The notes beneath the pieces are model-generated. The model saw only the letters and a program-made list of their open reading frames with translations. It was not told where the DNA came from and searched no databases. DNA of 13,724 bases. Source: Dehalococcoidia bacterium (lineage in GTDB: Bacteria; Chloroflexota; Dehalococcoidia; Lucifugimonadales; Lucifugimonadaceae). Positions 6,405 through 12,698 of this stretch are shown here, piece by piece. How positions within the stretch are numbered: position 1 is the first letter of the stretch; every line of letters starts with the position of its first letter. Made by a program: the position numbers and the translations under genes. The stretch is taken from assembly GCA_028278465.1 (NCBI GenBank), contig JANQEF010000264.1, forward strand, positions 1 through 13,724, read 5' to 3'.

Positions 6405-7391
6405 ATGACAGACACCGCTGACGGCCCAAAGATCACGCTGTTCATTGACAACCTCGAAGACGCCACCATGCGGCGGATCAGGCAACTCGGCGTCACCTAC
6501 GTGTGCATGTCCGACTACGAGCTGCCTTGGACCGAGGAGCGCCTGAAACATCGCATGGACCGGCTGGCGTCGCACGATCTGACGCTGTTCAACCAGATGT
6601 TCGAGGGGTTCCCGAACGCCATCTACGGCCGGCCCGGTCGCGACGAAGACATCGAGAAGGTCATCCAGTCGATTCGCGTGGCCGGCAAGCTCGGTCTGCC
6701 GGTGATGGAGTACAACTTCTACGCGCACCGGATCGTCGAGGGCTACTACGATGCCGAAGGTCGAGGCGGGTCCGCGTATACGGCCTTCGACTACGAGCTG
6801 ATCAGGGACCTTCCGCCGTTGCCCGGTGTTGGCGCCCACACGATGGACGAGATGTGGGACAACGTCACCTACTTCCTCAAGGCCGTCGTGCCCGTCGCCG
6901 AGGAAGTGGGTGTGAGGCTGGCGCTGCATCCGAATGACCCGCCGGCCCCGATCAGCCGTGGTTCCGAGCAGATCATGGGCAGCATCGAGGGCTGGAAGAA
7001 GCTGGTCGATATCGTGCCGAGCCCGCACAACGGCATCACTTTCGACTGCGGCGTCACGCGGGAGCTCGGCGGTGATCCAGTCGAGGTCTGTCGCTACTTC
7101 GGCGAACTGGACCAGATCAACCACATGCACTACAGGAACGTGATCACTGAGATTCCCGGCCAGAAATACACCGAGGTGTACCTGGATGAGGGCGAGGTGG
7201 ACATGTTTGCGGTGATGAAGGAGCTGGTGCGGCAGAAGTACCCGCGGTTGATCTACCCGGAGCACCCGCCGCTGATCGACGCCGACCGCGAGCACCCGTT
7301 CGAGGGCATCTCTTCCACCCGTTACAGCGGCTTCGCGTATACGACGGGATACGCCCGCGCCATGCTTCAGGCCGCGCAGCGCTCAGCCTGA
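6405..7391 (+). CDS. Mannonate dehydratase (UxuA family) TIM-barrel enzyme
   Basis: The 328-residue barrel carries the UxuA metal-site order: His175 in LALHPNDPP, Cys215 in ITFDCGVT and His242 in HMHYRNV. Glu286 in YPEHPP stands where classical UxuA has the Asp of RPDHG. Asp261 lies in LDEGEVDM, another family-like stretch. UxuA removes water from D-mannonate to give 2-keto-3-deoxygluconate in hexuronate breakdown, using Mn2+. The protein is shorter than enterobacterial UxuA (about 390 residues), and the Asp-to-Glu ligand change and many paralogs in environmental bacteria make a related sugar acid possible. The ATG at 6405 has only a weak purine tract (AAGAAA) before it. The neighbouring oxidoreductase and the enolase-superfamily gene would suit sugar-acid catabolism. 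Confidence 0.82.
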   Translation: MTDTADGPKITLFIDNLEDATMRRIRQLGVTYVCMSDYELPWTEERLKHRMDRLASHDLTLFNQMFEGFPNAIYGRPGRDEDIEKVIQSIRVAGKLGLPVMEYNFYAHRIVEGYYDAEGRGGSAYTAFDYELIRDLPPLPGVGAHTMDEMWDNVTYFLKAVVPVAEEVGVRLALHPNDPPAPISRGSEQIMGSIEGWKKLVDIVPSPHNGITFDCGVTRELGGDPVEVCRYFGELDQINHMHYRNVITEIPGQKYTEVYLDEGEVDMFAVMKELVRQKYPRLIYPEHPPLIDADREHPFEGISSTRYSGFAYTTGYARAMLQAAQRSA

Positions 7392-7479
7392 TCTGAAGGC
7401 TCGTCTGCTTCACATGTGACACCGCGGTTCGAGGTGGCGCGCTCTGCGTTATAGGCTCTCGCGCAGGTTCTACCTGTTC

Positions 7480-7485
7480 GGAGGG
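7480..7485 (+). promoter_or_regulatory. Ribosome binding site deciding the radC GTG start
   Basis: GGAGGG lies 4 nt before the GTG at 7490, a strong Shine-Dalgarno supporting a non-ATG start. Confidence 0.7.
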
Positions 7486-7489
7486 CGCC

Positions 7490-8215
7490 GTGGTCACCGA
7501 GGTCAAAGAAACCGTCTACTCGACCGGTCCGGTCGGTCCCGCGATACGTGACTTCCCTGCCGAGGAGCGACCACGGGAACGGCTTCGCCTGCGCGGCGCC
7601 GGGAACCTGTCGAACCCTGAGCTGATGGCGATCCTGCTGCGCACCGGCATGGAAGGCGAGAACGTGATCGCCATGTCGTCGCGGCTTCTGTCGGTGGTAG
7701 AGGGGCTGCAGGGACTTTCGAGGGCGAGCTACGAAGAGCTGTGCGAACTGAAAGGCATCTCAGATGCCAAGGCGTGTCAGCTTCTCGCAGGTATCGAGCT
7801 CGGTCGCCGTGTGGCTGCGCTTGAGCCCAACAACGCGCCTCGCATCGGCTCTCCGGCGGATGTCGCGGCCCTCTACATGCCCGAGATGTCCGCGTTCGAC
7901 CGTGAGCATATGCGTGTGGTGTTGCTGAACACCAAGAACCAGGTGGTCGGGACCGAGGAGCTCTATGTCGGCAGCGTGAACGCCGCGCTCGTTAGGCCTG
8001 CCGAGGTGTTTGCGGCCGCGGTCCGGCGGAACCTGCCCGCCGTGATGGTCGTGCACAACCACCCATCCGGAGACGCCACGCCAAGCCCAGAAGATATCCG
8101 GCTTACCAGTCAGCTCGTCGAGGCCGGTCAGCTTCTTGATGTCGAAGTGATCGACCACGTCGTGATCGGGCAGGGCAGGTTCGTCAGCATGCGCGAGAAG
8201 AAGCTCGGCTTCTGA
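7490..8215 (+). CDS. radC: RadC family JAB/JAMM-motif protein
   Basis: This 241-residue protein is full length for RadC. The N-terminal part (about 20-110) holds the RadC helical region with a helix-hairpin-helix-like segment, including LSNPELMAILLRTG (40-53) and CELKGISDAKA (85-95). The C-terminal JAB domain carries the metal motif H-x-H-x10-D as His189, His191 and Asp202 in HNHPSGDATPSPED. Its biochemical role is unsettled: old links to DNA repair have not held up, and it is very common across bacteria. The start is GTG at 7490, decided by a strong GGAGGG. TATAGG around 7451-7456 is a possible -10. The gene converges on the methyltransferase gene with only 6 bp between stop codons and no terminator hairpin between them. 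Confidence 0.95.
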   Translation: MVTEVKETVYSTGPVGPAIRDFPAEERPRERLRLRGAGNLSNPELMAILLRTGMEGENVIAMSSRLLSVVEGLQGLSRASYEELCELKGISDAKACQLLAGIELGRRVAALEPNNAPRIGSPADVAALYMPEMSAFDREHMRVVLLNTKNQVVGTEELYVGSVNAALVRPAEVFAAAVRRNLPAVMVVHNHPSGDATPSPEDIRLTSQLVEAGQLLDVEVIDHVVIGQGRFVSMREKKLGF

Positions 8216-8221
8216 TTGACC

Positions 8222-8857
8222 TCAGTTCGCCAGCCAGGCGAAGCGCGTGACAGGACCGTCGTGGTCTCTCATCCTGCCGCCCTGCATGGTGCCCGCAACC
8301 GGGAAGCCGAAGTCGTCCAGCACCTCGCCGATGTCCAGCGGATCAACACCCTTCAACTTGCTGCCATAGTGCCCGACGATCAATCGCCCGCCAGGCTTGA
8401 CGCAGCGGTCCAGCAGCCGTGCAACATATGGAGCAAGGAAACTCTCAGGCACGCAGTCCGCCAGCGAGTAGACGAAGTCGAACTTCACCGGTGGCGTAAA
8501 CTCCCAGGCGTTCGCCACCCAGAAGTGGTCCGCTACGCCGGGCCAGCGCTTCATCGCCTCGGTCACCAGTCCTGCGTTCATATCGACGCCATACGGGACG
8601 AGGTGCCAGCGCTTTTCAAGAGTCGCCCAGGCGCACACCGACTCAAGCAGGTAGCCGTTGGCGCAGCCGACGTCCATGAAAGTGCCATCACGGTCCACGG
8701 CTTCGACGATCGGCCCTCGCTCCTCCTTCCAGCGAGTGGTGCCTCCGTCGAAACCAGACTGCAGCAGCGGATCGTCCGAGGCGAGGTACTGCGATTCAAG
8801 CGCACGGACGTGGGCGAGGAACTCTTCTGGAAGTCGTGTTGTGCTTGATGTAGTCAT
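8222..8857 (-). CDS. Class I SAM-dependent methyltransferase
   Basis: The chosen start, ATG at 8857-8855 (MTTSSTTRLPEEF), gives 211 residues; the open frame continues to 9226 but would overlap pxpA head-on and reads as noise. Motif I is FMDVGCANGYL (60-70), the S-adenosylmethionine loop. YGVDMN (89-94) is the acidic strand-2 motif, and FDFVYSLADCVPE (127-139) followed by CVKPGGRLIVGHYG (152-165) gives motifs IV and V of class I enzymes. No substrate domain is attached and the target is unknown. The Shine-Dalgarno is weak. It diverges from pxpA across a 177-bp gap containing an 11-nt near-palindrome, CCGAACTTCGG (8877-8887), close to its start. Confidence 0.88.
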   Translation of the reverse strand: MTTSSTTRLPEEFLAHVRALESQYLASDDPLLQSGFDGGTTRWKEERGPIVEAVDRDGTFMDVGCANGYLLESVCAWATLEKRWHLVPYGVDMNAGLVTEAMKRWPGVADHFWVANAWEFTPPVKFDFVYSLADCVPESFLAPYVARLLDRCVKPGGRLIVGHYGSKLKGVDPLDIGEVLDDFGFPVAGTMQGGRMRDHDGPVTRFAWLAN

Positions 8858-9034
8858 CTCTGGTGAAGCATGGAGGCCGAACTTCGGTCTTGAGGGGTGG
8901 CCCGGAAGCAATACGCCGTTGGACGTCGCCGTGTTTATGGTAGTGTTCGGGTCGCTCGAAAGGCCGCACGGTCTGACCCGGGTTTCTTCCGATGACCACC
9001 TCAAGCGTCCGCCGATATGCACCGGTGATCCACG

Positions 9035-9799
9035 ATGAATGGTGAGATAGATTTCAACGCTGACATAGGCGAGTCTTTCGCCGGGTACAAGATGGGCATG
9101 GACGAGGAGATCGTCCGGCACATCACCTCGGCCAACATCGCCACCGGCTTCCACGCTGGCGACCCTGACTGGATGGCGCGCACCGTAGCGCTGGCCGAGG
9201 AGCAGGGCGTCGGCATCGGGGCTCATCCCGCCTATCCCGACCTCTCAGGCTTCGGCCGTCGGGAGATGGCGCTGACTCCCGACGAGATACATAACGCCGT
9301 TAAGTACCAGGTCGGCGCGCTCGCTGCGTTCACTTCGGACCACCGGCTTCAGCACGTCAAGCCGCACGGCGCGCTTTACAACAGGGCGGTGCACGACGAG
9401 CCGGTCGCAAGAGCGATTGTGACCGCTGCCAGGTCCATCGATCCCGACATGATCCACGTAGTGCTGGCAGGCTCAGCCTGGGAGCGGGTCGCACGTGACG
9501 AAGGAGTCCGCGTCGCCAGGGAGTGCTATGCCGACCGGGCCGTGACTCCGGAAGGCACGCTGGTCCCGCGCTCGCAGGAAGGCGCCGTCGTGCACGACGA
9601 GGCGCAGGTCATCGAGCGCTCGCGCAAGCTGGCGACCGAAGGCCGCGTTGTAGCGGTCGACGGTACGGAGATCGACTTCAGCGCCGACTCGATCTGTCTA
9701 CACGGCGACACAGCGGGCGCCGTGCAGCTGGCGAGCTCTGTCAGGACCGAGCTGGTAAAGGCGGGCGTGAAGATCAGGCGGATGTCGGAGATCGTCTAG
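9035..9799 (+). CDS. pxpA: 5-oxoprolinase subunit PxpA (LamB/YcsF family)
   Basis: This 254-residue protein is full length for LamB/YcsF. Hallmarks are IDFNADIGES (5-14), NIATGFHAGDP (34-44), IGAHPAYPDLSGFGRR (61-76) and VKPHGALYN (108-116), which carry the conserved Asp and His residues of the family. With PxpB and PxpC it forms the ATP-dependent bacterial 5-oxoprolinase that opens 5-oxo-L-proline to L-glutamate, clearing a product that forms spontaneously from glutamine and glutamate. It is first in the pxpABC order; pxpB starts 22 nt after its stop. The ATG at 9035 lies after a weak GGTGAT tract. Function rests on family and gene order, both good. Confidence 0.94.
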   Translation: MNGEIDFNADIGESFAGYKMGMDEEIVRHITSANIATGFHAGDPDWMARTVALAEEQGVGIGAHPAYPDLSGFGRREMALTPDEIHNAVKYQVGALAAFTSDHRLQHVKPHGALYNRAVHDEPVARAIVTAARSIDPDMIHVVLAGSAWERVARDEGVRVARECYADRAVTPEGTLVPRSQEGAVVHDEAQVIERSRKLATEGRVVAVDGTEIDFSADSICLHGDTAGAVQLASSVRTELVKAGVKIRRMSEIV

Positions 9800-9820
9800 C
9801 CCTCGGAATGGACCGATCGC

Positions 9821-10585
9821 TTGAGCACAGACGTTGACCAGCCATCCGACCCGCCGTCGGTCGTGCCCGTCGGCGACCAGGCCGTGAATGTCGAGTTCGG
9901 CGCTGAGATCGACGATGCGATCAACGAGCGGGTCTACGCTTTCGCAGACGCATTGTCGGCGCAGTCTCCTTCATGGATGCGGGAGCTTGTGCCAACCTAC
10001 AGGTCACTGCTCGTCTACTACGACGCGCTCACCTTTGACCTGGACACCGTCACCGCGGAACTGCAGGCGCTGATATCTGGCGCTGGCACGCAGAATGCTC
10101 GGGAAGCTGAGCGGTCACAGCTTGTCTACGAGTTGCCAACCGCGTACGGCGGCGACTACGGGCCTGACCTCGACAGTGTCGCGGAGAACGCCGGTATCGA
10201 CGCAGGTGAAGCGGTGGCGATCCATTCGGGAACGGCCTACCGCGTCTACATGATCGGCTTTTCACCGGGGTTCCCGTATCTCGGCGGCATGGACCAGCGG
10301 ATCGCGACGCCGCGACTGCCCACTCCGAGGACACGCGTTCCGGCCGGTTCCGTCGGAATCGCCGAGTCGCAGACAGGCGTCTACCCGACAGCTTCGCCCG
10401 GTGGTTGGCAACTGATCGGGCGAACACCGGTCCGGCTTTTCGACCACGAGAGGACTCCGCCGTCTGTCCTGCAGCCCGGGCACTTCGTGCGGTTCGTTCC
10501 GATCGAACCGGCCGAATACGCGGAGGTCGAGCAGGCCGTCGCCCGCGGGGATTTCGAGATCAAGGTCTCGGAGCTGGGGCGATGA
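9821..10585 (+). CDS. pxpB: 5-oxoprolinase subunit PxpB (KipI/AHS1 family)
   Basis: The 254-residue frame carries the carboxyltransferase-subdomain-1 (AHS1) hallmarks: a VVPVGDQAVNVEFG start near residue 14, IGFSPGFPYLGG (146-157), RTRVPAGSVGIAESQTGVYP (172-191) and SPGGWQLIGRTP (193-204). PxpB pairs with PxpC in the 5-oxoprolinase complex and, as KipI, inhibits the KinA kinase in Bacillus. The start is uncertain: TTG at 9821 is taken as the first possible start, but only a distant GGA precedes it. A GTG a dozen codons later would leave the conserved part intact. The stop overlaps the pxpC start in ATGA (10582-10585), a sign of coupled translation. Confidence 0.92.
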   Translation: MSTDVDQPSDPPSVVPVGDQAVNVEFGAEIDDAINERVYAFADALSAQSPSWMRELVPTYRSLLVYYDALTFDLDTVTAELQALISGAGTQNAREAERSQLVYELPTAYGGDYGPDLDSVAENAGIDAGEAVAIHSGTAYRVYMIGFSPGFPYLGGMDQRIATPRLPTPRTRVPAGSVGIAESQTGVYPTASPGGWQLIGRTPVRLFDHERTPPSVLQPGHFVRFVPIEPAEYAEVEQAVARGDFEIKVSELGR

Positions 10586-11700
10586 GCCGGGAGCTGATCG
10601 TCCACGGTCCCGGACCGCTTTCACTGGTCCAGGATGCAGGTCGATCCGACTACCAGAGATATGGAGTGTCTGTGAGTGGAGCGCTCGATCCCGAGGCGTT
10701 GTTGATCGGCAACCTGCTCATCGGGAACGACGAAGCTGCGGCCGCGATCGAGGTGACTTTCGGCGGTGCGGAGTTCGAGTTTACTCACGACACCGTTGCG
10801 GCGTTGACCGGAGGCGATCTGCAACCTTCGCTGGACGGCACACCACTCTCTCTCTGGGAGTCGTTCGTTGCTCCCGCCGGTTCAGTGTTGAGAATGGCAG
10901 GGCCGCGAAACGGCCTTCGCTCCTACCTGGCGGTTGAGGGCGGGATCGACACCGAACCGGTGCTAGCGTCGCGCTCCACACACGTTTCGTCAGCGCTCGG
11001 CGGCATCGACGGCACGGCGCTAAAAGCCGGGGACCGGCTTCGGCTGGGTCCTGCTGAGAGCACTGACGGGCCCGGCGCGCAGTTTCCCGAAAACCTCCGA
11101 CTTGAACGAGCGAACGAGCTGCAGATCCGGGTCGTTCCAGGTCCGCAGGATGCTCAGTTCACGGACTCCGGCATCGAGACCTTCTACTCTTCGACATATA
11201 CGGTCACGGAGAGTTCAGACCGGCAGGGCTTGAGGCTGGATGGACCAGAAATCGGAGCGGTCGATGAACGCTATGACATAGTGTCCGACGCCGTTGCGTT
11301 CGGCTCCGTCCAGGTTCCCGGCGACGGCAAGCCGATCATCCTGCTGGCCGATCGGCAGACCACCGGCGGCTACGCCAAGATCGGGGTCGTGGCCACGGTC
11401 GATCTGCCGCTTCTCGCACAGGCGGCGCCGGGCGTGGCAATCCAATTCGTCCGGATCTCCGCGTCAGAAGCTCAGTCGCTCATGCGCGAACGCCGCACTG
11501 CGATTCTCGATGCCGATCTGCTCGGTGATCTCAAGGCCGTGCGCTCGGCGATGTCGGTCAACGGAGTGGAAGTTGAACTCGAGATCGAATGCCGGCCCCA
11601 ACAGCTGGCCCGTAGCGAAGGAACCTCCGCGACGGCGACTATCAACGGTCTCACCTCGACCGTGCGCATCGAAGAAATCGATCCCGAACCGCTGGTATAA
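10582..11700 (+). CDS. pxpC: 5-oxoprolinase subunit PxpC (biotin-dependent carboxyltransferase/AHS2 family)
   Basis: The ATG at 10582 overlaps the pxpB stop, giving 372 residues. AHS2 hallmarks are SLVQDAGR (14-21), GVSVSGALD (28-36), NLLIGN (44-49), RSYLAVEGGID (113-123), RSTHVSSALGG (131-141), VPGPQDAQF (185-193) and LLADRQTTGGYAKIGVV (254-270). With PxpB it forms the catalytic half of 5-oxoprolinase. The AHS2 core ends near residue 305, but this protein continues for about 65 residues containing VNGVEVELEIE (326-336) and TINGLTSTVRIEE (353-365). These phrases resemble the strand-rich N-terminus of biotin-carrier subunits, yet there is no biotin lysine motif. The last codons overlap a promoter-like TGGTATAAT. 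Confidence 0.93.
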   Translation: MSRELIVHGPGPLSLVQDAGRSDYQRYGVSVSGALDPEALLIGNLLIGNDEAAAAIEVTFGGAEFEFTHDTVAALTGGDLQPSLDGTPLSLWESFVAPAGSVLRMAGPRNGLRSYLAVEGGIDTEPVLASRSTHVSSALGGIDGTALKAGDRLRLGPAESTDGPGAQFPENLRLERANELQIRVVPGPQDAQFTDSGIETFYSSTYTVTESSDRQGLRLDGPEIGAVDERYDIVSDAVAFGSVQVPGDGKPIILLADRQTTGGYAKIGVVATVDLPLLAQAAPGVAIQFVRISASEAQSLMRERRTAILDADLLGDLKAVRSAMSVNGVEVELEIECRPQQLARSEGTSATATINGLTSTVRIEEIDPEPLV

Positions 11701-11701
11701 T
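11693..11701 (+). promoter_or_regulatory. Perfect extended -10 promoter element overlapping the pxpC stop
   Basis: TGGTATAAT matches the sigma-70-type extended -10 consensus TGnTATAAT exactly and contains the pxpC stop TAA (11698-11700). No good -35 hexamer sits 17 bp upstream, which extended -10 promoters can tolerate. It would start transcription near 11708, ahead of the OadG-like gene. In this GC-rich DNA an exact TATAAT is unlikely to be common, though position alone does not prove function. Confidence 0.5.
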
Positions 11702-11726
11702 CTCGCCCGCAGATTCGATCTCGCTC

Positions 11727-11757
11727 GCGGCCACGGCATTTCCGACTCCGTGGCCGC
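11727..11757 (+). terminator. 10-bp GC-rich hairpin after pxpC (terminator or leader attenuator)
   Basis: GCGGCCACGG (11727-11736) pairs perfectly with CCGTGGCCGC (11748-11757) around an 11-nt loop. Only three T residues follow (11758-11760), so it is a weak intrinsic terminator by classical rules. It lies between pxpC and the OadG-like start at 11794. It may partly separate the two transcription units, or form an attenuating leader structure for a transcript started at the TGGTATAAT element. Confidence 0.5.
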
Positions 11758-11793
11758 TTTGCGGCAGGGGACGACACGACGTTCGACCAAGAA

Positions 11794-12186
11794 GTGCTGA
11801 CCGACGGACTGTGGCTCAGCCTCATAGGCATGGGAGTGGTGTTTGCCGTCCTCTCCCTGCTCGCACTGTCGATACGAGCCTTCGAGCGCATCGATTCGCT
11901 GATCCCCGAGGGCGGCTCGACCGTCGACACCGAGGCCCAAACCGCCGAGCCCGCGCCCGTGGCTTCCGGCGAGGCCGCGCTACCGGGTTCGGATGATGCC
12001 ACGACCGCCGCTGCGATTGCGGTGGCTCTAGCGCTGGCCGAGACCGGAGGCGACGCTTCTTCAACTATGACTCTGCCGTCTGGAAGCCGTGCGGCTTCAG
12101 CTACTAACACCTGGGTCGCGGCCGGTCGCGGACGCGAGATGGCGAACCGGCTGGCACGGCAGTCGCAAGGGAACCGGAACAGGTAA
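11794..12186 (+). CDS. OadG-like subunit (gamma chain) of a Na+-translocating decarboxylase
   Basis: GTG at 11794 gives a 130-residue protein with one N-terminal membrane segment (about 7-29) containing LIGMGVVFAVL, the wording typical of the oxaloacetate decarboxylase gamma family. A charged, Ala/Pro-rich linker follows, then an alanine-rich helix (AAAIAVALALAE, 72-83). The C-terminal WVAAGRGREMANR (107-119) matches the family's W-x-x-x-GR-x-x-x-M ending. Gamma chains hold the alpha and beta subunits together at the membrane. No strong Shine-Dalgarno precedes the GTG (AAGAA only), so the exact start is uncertain. Its stop TAA shares a base with the ATG of the next gene, implying translational coupling. 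Confidence 0.8.
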   Translation: MLTDGLWLSLIGMGVVFAVLSLLALSIRAFERIDSLIPEGGSTVDTEAQTAEPAPVASGEAALPGSDDATTAAAIAVALALAETGGDASSTMTLPSGSRAASATNTWVAAGRGREMANRLARQSQGNRNR

Positions 12187-12644
12187 TGAAGCAGTATCGG
12201 ATAACCATCAAGGGCGGCGAGTACGACGTGACCGTCGGTGACGTTTCTTCGAGTCCCGTGACGGTGACCGTCAACGGCGAGGACTACCAGGTCGACCTTC
12301 CCGACGCCTCCGGTGCAAGCCCGTCCACCTCTGCAGCGTCTCCCACGCCAGCGCCTCGTCCCGCTGCTCCACGCCCGCAGACCCCGGCGAGCCCGCCACG
12401 TCCTTCCGCTCCGGTTGGAGGCGACGACGGCTCTATACGCGCGCTCATGCCCGGCCGAATCATCAGCGTAAGCGTGTCTGTCGGACAGCAGGTCACGGCC
12501 GGCGACGCTGTGCTGGTGATGGAGTCGATGAAGATGGAGAACACGATCTCCGCAGTTAAGGGCGGAACTGTGACCGCCGTCCTCGTCGCCGAGGGCGACT
12601 CGGTGCAGCACGGTCAAACAATGATCGAGATCGATGCCTCGTGA
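12186..12644 (+). CDS. Biotin carrier subunit of the decarboxylase (biotinyl-domain protein)
   Basis: This 152-residue protein has a strand-rich N-terminus (1-40, MKQYRITIKGGEYDV), a Pro/Ala-rich flexible linker (about 43-78) and a biotinyl domain (about 83-151). The biotin-attachment motif ESMKMEN (113-119) places biotin on Lys116. The architecture equals that of the free biotin carrier of Na+-pumping glutaconyl-CoA, methylmalonyl-CoA and oxaloacetate decarboxylases, where biotin carries CO2 from the carboxyltransferase to the membrane beta subunit. It overlaps the OadG-like stop by one base (TAATG) and is followed after 54 bp by the OadB-like gene. The carboxyltransferase alpha subunit that would name the substrate is not in the window. 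Confidence 0.93.
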   Translation: MKQYRITIKGGEYDVTVGDVSSSPVTVTVNGEDYQVDLPDASGASPSTSAASPTPAPRPAAPRPQTPASPPRPSAPVGGDDGSIRALMPGRIISVSVSVGQQVTAGDAVLVMESMKMENTISAVKGGTVTAVLVAEGDSVQHGQTMIEIDAS

Positions 12645-12698
12645 CCGCAGCCGGCTACAAACACCTCCCACAGCCCCTGAGCAGGAGATTCCACGACG

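Noticed and set aside
8877..8887. 11-nt near-palindrome CCGAACTTCGG before the methyltransferase
   Set aside because: Too short and not repeated in the gap to claim an operator.
8858..9226. Minus-strand extension of the methyltransferase frame, overlapping pxpA
   Set aside because: It runs head-on over a confident gene and reads as low-complexity noise.
10405..10581. Upstream extension of the pxpC frame
   Set aside because: It lies wholly inside pxpB in another frame; the ATGA overlap at 10582 fits the family start.
11472..12671. Long minus-strand open frame (399 codons) opposite pxpC, OadG-like and biotin-carrier genes
   Set aside because: It is Arg/Ser/Ala-rich without motifs and crosses three well-supported genes; a codon-bias shadow in GC-rich DNA. 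The same holds for 6210-7295, 2922-3608 and 12717-13601 on the minus strand.
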